Shown here: positions 14,092 through 17,665 of the stretch, piece by piece | Layout of the letters: the number at the start of each line of letters is the position of its first letter | How positions within the stretch are numbered: the stretch's first letter is position 1 | NCBI GenBank assembly: GCA_964612965.1 | Contig: CAZTGB010000016.1 | Location: forward strand, 1-17,665 | Length of the DNA: 17,665 nt | Direction of reading: 5' to 3' | Source of the DNA: CAZTGB01 sp964612965 | GTDB taxonomy: Bacteria; Patescibacteriota; Microgenomatia; UBA8517 | Translations under genes and position numbers: made by a program | Notes under the pieces: model-generated | Databases searched by the model: none | The model's input: the letters and a program-made list of their open reading frames with translations, nothing else | What the model was told of the DNA's origin: nothing

Positions 14092-14350
14092 TTCTTTTTT
14101 CTCCTCCCCAAGTATAATAATCAAGGTTCTTAATAAAGTCTTTTGGAACCTTTCCTCTCGTGGGAATTTTTTCGGCCAATTTAATGAAATTGAGAAGTTT
14201 ATTGGCACTTGTGTCTTGTGGTTGCATTGTCTCAAGACCAGCATCCAAAGCCTCACGAACCACCTCGGCTTTTTTCTTACCAAGAGACAACGCTAGCATT
14301 TCAGCTTTACTGTCAGTCTCTTCTTTTATGTATATATTTACTCTTAACAT
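14084..14350 (-). CDS. Ribbon-helix-helix antitoxin of the PIN toxin
   Basis: An 88-residue protein. The N-terminal RHH/CopG-type DNA-binding domain has the strand LRVNIYI, then helices KAEMLALSLG and KKAEVVREALDAGLETM. The C-terminal half (DTSANKLLNFIKLAEKI...DYYTWGGEK) would bind and neutralise the PIN toxin. It is predicted to repress its own operon: two direct repeats overlap the promoter upstream of its ATG. The ATG lies six bases from the -10, so its mRNA should be leaderless, while the second cistron has a strong Shine-Dalgarno sequence contained in this gene. It overlaps the toxin gene by 8 bases. Confidence 0.85.
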   Translation of the reverse strand: MLRVNIYIKEETDSKAEMLALSLGKKKAEVVREALDAGLETMQPQDTSANKLLNFIKLAEKIPTRGKVPKDFIKNLDYYTWGGEKRSE

Positions 14351-14356
14351 AGGTTA

Positions 14357-14386
14357 AACATACACCATCTACATACACCATGTCAA
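14357..14386 (-). promoter_or_regulatory. Promoter of the PIN/RHH operon with direct-repeat operator
   Basis: Minus-strand -35 TTGACA (14381-14386), 18-base spacer, -10 TATGTT (14357-14362), six bases to ATG 14350. Two 11-base direct repeats ATGGTGTATGT (14371-14381 and 14358-14368, period 13) fill the spacer and reach into the -35 and -10. This arrangement fits cooperative binding of RHH dimers (inference). Confidence 0.6.
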
Positions 14387-14396
14387 GAGGGGGGAG

Positions 14397-15713
14397 TTAG
14401 GCTGTTTTGAGGGTATTTAAAAACTCTTCATTTGTTTCAGTTTTCTTTAATTTCTGAAGAAGTGCATCTGTTCTTTCCTCTTCGCTCATGAGATCAAGCA
14501 TGCGTCTTAGGGTTGTGACTTTTTCAAGAATATCTTTTCCGTATAGTAACTCTTCTTGCCTGGTTCCGCTTTTTGTTACATCAATTGCCGGGAAAATTCT
14601 TCTCTCTGAAAGCTTTCTATTTAAATGAAGCTCCATGTTCCCAGTTCCTTTGAACTCTTCGTATACAAGATCATCCATTCTAGATCCTGTGTCGACTAAA
14701 CAAGTTCCAATTATGGTTAGGGACCCTCCGCCCTCAATATTTCTTGCGGCCCCGAAGAATTTTTTAGCAGGAAATAGTGCTACTGGATCAAATCCTCCTG
14801 TTAAGGTTCTTCCTGAAGTTGGAAGAGCTAAGTTATATGCTCTTGCCATGCGGGTTATGGAGTCAAGAACTATTACAACATCTTGTCCCATTTCGACTAA
14901 GCGCTTGGCGTGTTCTAGGGCCAATTCGCCTGCTCGGGTTTGTTCATGTGGGCTTTCATCAAAATTACTTGCAGCAACCTCTCCTAATCCTTCTGTTACC
15001 TCTTTCATTTTTCTCTGGATGTCGGTAACTTCTTCTGGACGCTCTCCAATAAGCACTGCCATTACGTGAACTTTCCTTTTGTCTCCGGTTGAATTTTCAG
15101 GATAATTTTTGCAAATTCCGGCAATAATATCTTTAACAAGCCAGGTTTTTCCTGCTTTGGGGGGAGACACTACAAGTGCTCTTTGGCCGAATCCAATTGG
15201 AGCTACTAAATCGATCACACGGGTGGTTAGGGTATCTTTATCAGTTGAAAGTTTTATTTGTTCATCGGGGTAAATTACTGTTAGATCATCAAAATTTGGT
15301 CTTTGCGGAACTTTATCCACATCAACTCCGTTAACTTTTTCTACTTTAAGAAGTCCCCAATATCTTTCGTTTTCTTTTGGACGCCTTGCAGCTCCTCCAA
15401 CAACATCTCCAACACGAAGATTAAATCTTCTTATTTGACTAGCTGAAATATAGATATCGTGATCTGATGGAGCAAACCTACTAGGACGAAGTAGGCCGCT
15501 TCCTTCGTTAGCAATATCCAGTACCCCAACCACGGTTTCTGTGGGAAGACCTGCGTCAGGGATGATTCTGTCGTCTACGACAAGTTTTTGCTTATCGTCA
15601 ACTATTGAAGTTGGGGCTGATTTTGAGGTAATTTCTGTTGGTCCACTAGAAATCTCTCCGGAACTTATAGGAGCGCCAATCAAATCTGTAACGTCACTTT
15701 TTGCAGGTGTCAT
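14397..15713 (-). CDS. rho: Transcription termination factor Rho
   Basis: A 438-residue hexameric RNA helicase/translocase. Residues 1-55 are a Ser/Thr/Pro-rich, probably disordered N-terminus in place of the usual helical N-terminal domain. An OSB/cold-shock RNA-binding domain follows (about 58-130, GVLDIANEGSGLLRP...DIYISASQIRRFNLRVGD), then the RecA-like motor. Walker A is SPPKAGKT (K189, T190), the catalytic region is IGERPEEVTDIQRKM, Walker B is VVIVLDSITRMARAYN (D284), and GGSLTIIGTCLVDTGSRMDDLVYEEFKGTGNMEL and SGTRQEELL are the R-loop and C-terminal signatures. It has its own promoter inside the end of the sortase gene and a 54-base region with a hairpin before its ATG. The gene looks complete and well conserved. 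Confidence 0.97.
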   Translation of the reverse strand: MTPAKSDVTDLIGAPISSGEISSGPTEITSKSAPTSIVDDKQKLVVDDRIIPDAGLPTETVVGVLDIANEGSGLLRPSRFAPSDHDIYISASQIRRFNLRVGDVVGGAARRPKENERYWGLLKVEKVNGVDVDKVPQRPNFDDLTVIYPDEQIKLSTDKDTLTTRVIDLVAPIGFGQRALVVSPPKAGKTWLVKDIIAGICKNYPENSTGDKRKVHVMAVLIGERPEEVTDIQRKMKEVTEGLGEVAASNFDESPHEQTRAGELALEHAKRLVEMGQDVVIVLDSITRMARAYNLALPTSGRTLTGGFDPVALFPAKKFFGAARNIEGGGSLTIIGTCLVDTGSRMDDLVYEEFKGTGNMELHLNRKLSERRIFPAIDVTKSGTRQEELLYGKDILEKVTTLRRMLDLMSEEERTDALLQKLKKTETNEEFLNTLKTA

Positions 15714-15732
15714 GAAATTAAAAACAATCTTG

Positions 15733-15749
15733 ACCGTTTATGAAACGGT
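15733..15749 (-). promoter_or_regulatory. Hairpin in the rho leader
   Basis: On the minus strand, ACCGTTT-CAT-AAACGGT is a perfect 7-bp stem with a 3-base loop, followed ten bases later by a TTTTT run. It sits between the rho promoter and the rho ATG, so it could act as an attenuator or stabiliser of rho mRNA, or as a weak terminator for the upstream sortase operon. Confidence 0.45.
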
Positions 15750-15767
15750 TTCCACGAAGCAAGTACT

Positions 15768-15795
15768 AGTATACCCAAGTTTTTGCACATGTCAA
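15768..15795 (-). promoter_or_regulatory. Promoter of rho
   Basis: Minus-strand -35 TTGACA (15790-15795), 16-base spacer, -10 TATACT (15768-15773). The -35 contains the TGA stop codon of the sortase gene. The predicted leader is about 48 bases and carries the hairpin at 15733-15749. Confidence 0.7.
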
Positions 15796-16451
15796 TATTC
15801 AACAGGAATAGCTTCAACAACCAGGCGATTAATGGAAGTTCCTGGTGGGTCGCAAGTTTGAAGAACTAATACTTCTCCTTTGCCCCGATCTTCAAACCAG
15901 GATGTATCATCGGCTTCAGTTATGGCCTTATTTTGAACAATATATTTATATTCTTTATTCATAAAATAAATTATTATCCTGTCTCCTTTTTCAAGCTTCC
16001 TAACTAAATAGAAAATGGCATTGTACCTGGCAAAATTAAGAGCAGAATCTGTTGAATGTGAGAATAAATAAATAAGCTTTCCTTGGCCGGGGAAGTTGGT
16101 TCCTGCTGCATGCGCAACCCCCTCTTCAAGTGCTTTTGTATATTCATAATAGCGACCCGCATTAACATTGGGAACTACACTTGCACGAGCCTCAATTTTG
16201 GGAATATAGATTGAAAAAAATGGGTCTAAATTTAACTCCTGGGCGGAAGGTGAAGTTATTAAATCCCCAAAGTCAATTTTGACAGGTTTGCGTAGCTTAA
16301 ATGAAACTTCTTCTTTTAAGATGGGGTAAAAACTAAAAATAATGCCTATCATAGCAAATCCTATAAACCCCACCCCAACTGCCCTTAGGAGATGGTACAG
16401 TGCGCGTTTTAAAAAGCTTGGTGCTTGATATATTATTCCCGACCTGTTCAT
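15792..16451 (-). CDS. Sortase (class D/E-like transpeptidase)
   Basis: A 219-residue sortase with an N-terminal membrane helix (about 24-45) and the catalytic beta-barrel. The active site is His132 (LFSHST), Cys200 (LQTCDPPG) and Arg209 (SINRLVV), the invariant His/Cys/Arg triad. The TCDPPGTSINR block is characteristic of class D/E-like enzymes and of CPR sortases. It cleaves LPXTG-type signals and joins the threonine to a surface acceptor. Its ATG directly follows the TAA of the LPKTG protein gene with no bases between, so substrate and enzyme form an operon. The cohesin protein with LPETG at 674-1474 is another candidate substrate. Confidence 0.94.
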   Translation of the reverse strand: MNRSGIIYQAPSFLKRALYHLLRAVGVGFIGFAMIGIIFSFYPILKEEVSFKLRKPVKIDFGDLITSPSAQELNLDPFFSIYIPKIEARASVVPNVNAGRYYEYTKALEEGVAHAAGTNFPGQGKLIYLFSHSTDSALNFARYNAIFYLVRKLEKGDRIIIYFMNKEYKYIVQNKAITEADDTSWFEDRGKGEVLVLQTCDPPGTSINRLVVEAIPVEY

Positions 16452-17102
16452 TTAAACCAGTTTAAACTTTTTGAAGATGAAAGCTCCGAGTGCTGCAATC
16501 CCAAACAAACTAATTGTTGTAACCACACTTCCCCCTGTTTTTGGTAATACTGGAGGAGCTGTTACACCTAAAACTGGAGGCGTTGTTACTTCACAGCTAC
16601 AATCACTTTCCTCTTGGCAAACTGGGTTTCTACAAAATCCTTGGTAGCAGAATAGTCCACCTTGGCAATTGTAATTACTTCCACATGTTCCTCCGCAGAA
16701 ATTGGGTGCTCCGGTTGGAGATGGTGTCTCAGTGGGTGTTGATGTAGGAGTTACTGTGGGGGTTGCAGTAGGAGTATTTGTCGAGGTTGACGTTGGTGTT
16801 GCAGTTGGTGTCATGGTTGGGGTAGCTGTTGGTGTATTTGTAGGCGTTGATGTCGGGGTTGACGTTGGTGTAGGGGTTGGATTAGGGGTTTCTTCAGGTT
16901 GTTCTTCGTTGCAACCACACTCACTTCTGTAAGAAGTAAAACCATTTGGAGTGTCAATTTGAATAACTCCACAGAAACAACTGTTTTGGGTGTAATTACT
17001 TTGGACGCCTCCATGATCGGGGTCGCAACCTAACCCCTGATGGATGACTTTGTGGACAAAAGTAAGTTTGATTACCGTAATTACCTGTATTGGAACTGCC
17101 AA
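16452..17102 (-). CDS. C-terminal part of LPKTG-anchored Cys-rich surface protein (frameshifted)
   Basis: The genuine content starts at about 17034 (GLGCDPDHGGVQ); the stretch before it is the upstream frame read out of register, so ATG 17102 is probably not a real start. In order: a Cys-rich domain (NSCFCG...RSECGC), a long Thr-Pro repeat linker (TPTPTPTSTPT and variants), a second Cys-rich domain (FCGGTCGSNYNCQGGLFCYQGFC, resembling small disulfide knots), then LPKTG, a membrane helix and a basic KKFK tail, a textbook sortase signal. It continues the protein encoded at 16996-17556 if one G of a GGGG run is removed. The stop abuts the sortase ATG. Confidence 0.85.
   Translation of the reverse strand: MAVPIQVITVIKLTFVHKVIHQGLGCDPDHGGVQSNYTQNSCFCGVIQIDTPNGFTSYRSECGCNEEQPEETPNPTPTPTSTPTSTPTNTPTATPTMTPTATPTSTSTNTPTATPTVTPTSTPTETPSPTGAPNFCGGTCGSNYNCQGGLFCYQGFCRNPVCQEESDCSCEVTTPPVLGVTAPPVLPKTGGSVVTTISLFGIAALGAFIFKKFKLV
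16708..16890 (-). repeat. Thr-Pro linker-coding tandem repeat
   Basis: Imperfect 6- and 12-base units encode TPT/STPT/ATPT repeats within the LPKTG protein. On the plus strand they appear as GTTGGTGTA-like units. The variation is mostly at one codon per unit, which suggests expansion by slippage or unequal recombination followed by drift. The linker probably carries the Cys-rich head away from the wall and may be glycosylated (inference). Confidence 0.75.
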
Positions 17103-17556
17103 CTAGCACCACATATCCCTGATCGACTGCGGCATCATTACAAGTACCATCTGACCCGTCACTTGCTATGCAAAAGGAATATGATCGATTTTGCGCATCA
17201 ACACTTCGACATCTAATTTCACTAAATCCACACCCATCGTTTGGGTTATTTGGATCGTCTACTACCCCACCCCCTGGAGCTTCGTCACATCTATTATTTC
17301 TAACTTCAAGACTACCGCAATCACATGAACTGCCACTACAACTTCCTGGTACGGGATTACCATGGGAATCATTACAATTGCATGCTCCAGCACTTACAGC
17401 ATAAACATCAATTTTTTTGTTTTCTCGGGAGAGAAGTACTCCTGAAAAGATGACTGCCAAGATAACAAGAATTCCTAGGTTAATTGACAGCAAACTTTGA
17501 CTTGGATTTGAAGTTAACTCTTTCCTTAAATTTCCTAATTTCCAATTCAATTTCAT
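16996..17556 (-). CDS. N-terminal part of LPKTG-anchored Cys-rich surface protein (frameshifted)
   Basis: This frame gives 186 residues: a basic N-terminus, a membrane/signal helix (about 24-43), the shared Gly-Leu-Ile-Ala motif (G39...A53), and a Cys-rich extracellular region (CNCNDSHGNP, CSGSSCDCG, CGFSEIRC). Reading is normal up to TYFCPQSHPSG (near 17040). The last 15 or so residues (VRLRPRSWRRPK) look like out-of-frame sequence, because the other frame here reads GLGCDPDHGG and continues the Cys-rich fold. The intact gene would be about 1.1 kb, from signal peptide to LPKTG. A consensus promoter lies 23 bases upstream of the ATG. No family is recognised for the Cys-rich part. Confidence 0.8.
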   Translation of the reverse strand: MKLNWKLGNLRKELTSNPSQSLLSINLGILVILAVIFSGVLLSRENKKIDVYAVSAGACNCNDSHGNPVPGSCSGSSCDCGSLEVRNNRCDEAPGGGVVDDPNNPNDGCGFSEIRCRSVDAQNRSYSFCIASDGSDGTCNDAAVDQGYVVLVGSSNTGNYGNQTYFCPQSHPSGVRLRPRSWRRPK

Positions 17557-17579
17557 AGTAATTGGAGCAGGTTAAACGC

Positions 17580-17608
17580 AGTATATGAAAACAGAATTGA
17601 AATGTCAA
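17580..17608 (-). promoter_or_regulatory. Promoter of the LPKTG protein-sortase operon
   Basis: Minus-strand -35 TTGACA (17603-17608), 17-base spacer, -10 TATACT (17580-17585), 23 bases to ATG 17556. This is the closest match to the vegetative sigma consensus in the window. The predicted leader is about 17 bases and shows no Shine-Dalgarno sequence. Confidence 0.7.
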
Positions 17609-17609
17609 C

Positions 17610-17634
17610 GAAATGTATAGGACGGGTACATTTC
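17610..17634. promoter_or_regulatory. Inverted repeat upstream of the LPKTG-sortase promoter
   Basis: GAAATGTA and TACATTTC form a perfect 8-bp inverted repeat with a 9-base spacer, ending one base before the -35 box. It could be a regulator binding site or the terminator stem of an unseen upstream gene; there is no T-run on either side. The remaining bases to 17665 show no gene. Confidence 0.35.
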
Positions 17635-17665
17635 AGACTTTTGTTGTAAATCTTTGCATGTACTC

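Noticed and set aside
14092..14283. N-terminal extension of the PIN toxin
   Set aside because: This stretch is the antitoxin gene read in another frame; GTG 14091 has a strong Shine-Dalgarno sequence and gives a normal PIN length.
14635..15069. Plus-strand open frames opposite rho
   Set aside because: They are antisense to the highly conserved Rho motor domain.
16708..16890. Tandem repeats as a possible CRISPR array
   Set aside because: Units are 6-12 bases with no unique spacers and lie within a coding frame; no cas genes in the window.
16702..16932. Plus-strand open frame encoding a Val-Gly repeat protein
   Set aside because: It is the antisense image of the Thr-Pro linker of the LPKTG protein; no start signal and no other protein-like features.

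Overview
The window is an AT-rich bacterial segment that most resembles the Candidate Phyla Radiation (Patescibacteria), probably a Microgenomates-type lineage. This is inferred from gene content: Pro/Thr-rich linkers on sortase-anchored proteins, a sortase with a TCDPPGTSINR active site, cohesin and dockerin modules, a short-N-terminus Rho, and compact, often overlapping genes. TGA is used as a stop (SIMPL protein, AbiEi-B, sortase), so this is not a TGA-recoded CPR lineage. No 16S rRNA or ribosomal protein gene is present to fix the taxonomy.

Layout. (1) 1-2810, surface glycan/adhesion block: the 3' end of a dockerin protein, a small secreted protein and an LPETG-anchored cohesin protein on the plus strand, meeting a convergent, secreted GH39-like glycoside hydrolase. 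(2) 2813-5653, minus strand: two tandem AbiEi/AbiEii (MenT-type nucleotidyltransferase) toxin-antitoxin modules, each followed by a tRNA-Ala(CGC)-type cloverleaf. One is a good CCA-encoding tRNA (4196-4269). The other is a degenerate tRNA-like gene whose D-arm supplies the stop codon of its toxin (2813-2883). (3) 5695-10372, plus strand: a giant membrane-anchored secreted protein with two tandem CHAP-like peptidase domains, split into three reading frames by two single-base frame changes, then a small membrane protein. (4) 10403-14350, minus strand: an AAA/DUF4143 ATPase, a SIMPL-domain protein, a LysM-M23 peptidase and an RHH/PIN toxin-antitoxin pair. (5) 14397-17556, minus strand: Rho, a sortase and its adjacent LPKTG substrate, the substrate gene broken by a frame change in a four-base homopolymer.

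How the parts fit. Most of the window makes, anchors or remodels the cell surface: cohesin and dockerin partners, two sortase substrates and a sortase, a glycosidase, CHAP and M23 wall hydrolases. Between these lie three defence/toxin-type insertions (AbiE x2, PIN/RHH, AAA-DUF4143). Good -35/-10 promoters can be read before eight genes. In several the -10 box ends only 6-7 bases before the start codon, which predicts leaderless mRNAs. Four unrelated surface proteins share a spaced motif just after their first membrane helix (Gly, +3 Leu, +10 Ile/Phe, +14 Ala), possibly a lineage-specific export or anchoring signal.

The points most worth follow-up are the AbiE-tRNA tandem arrangement, the shared N-terminal motif, the leaderless promoters and the three frame breaks, all of which fall in surface genes.
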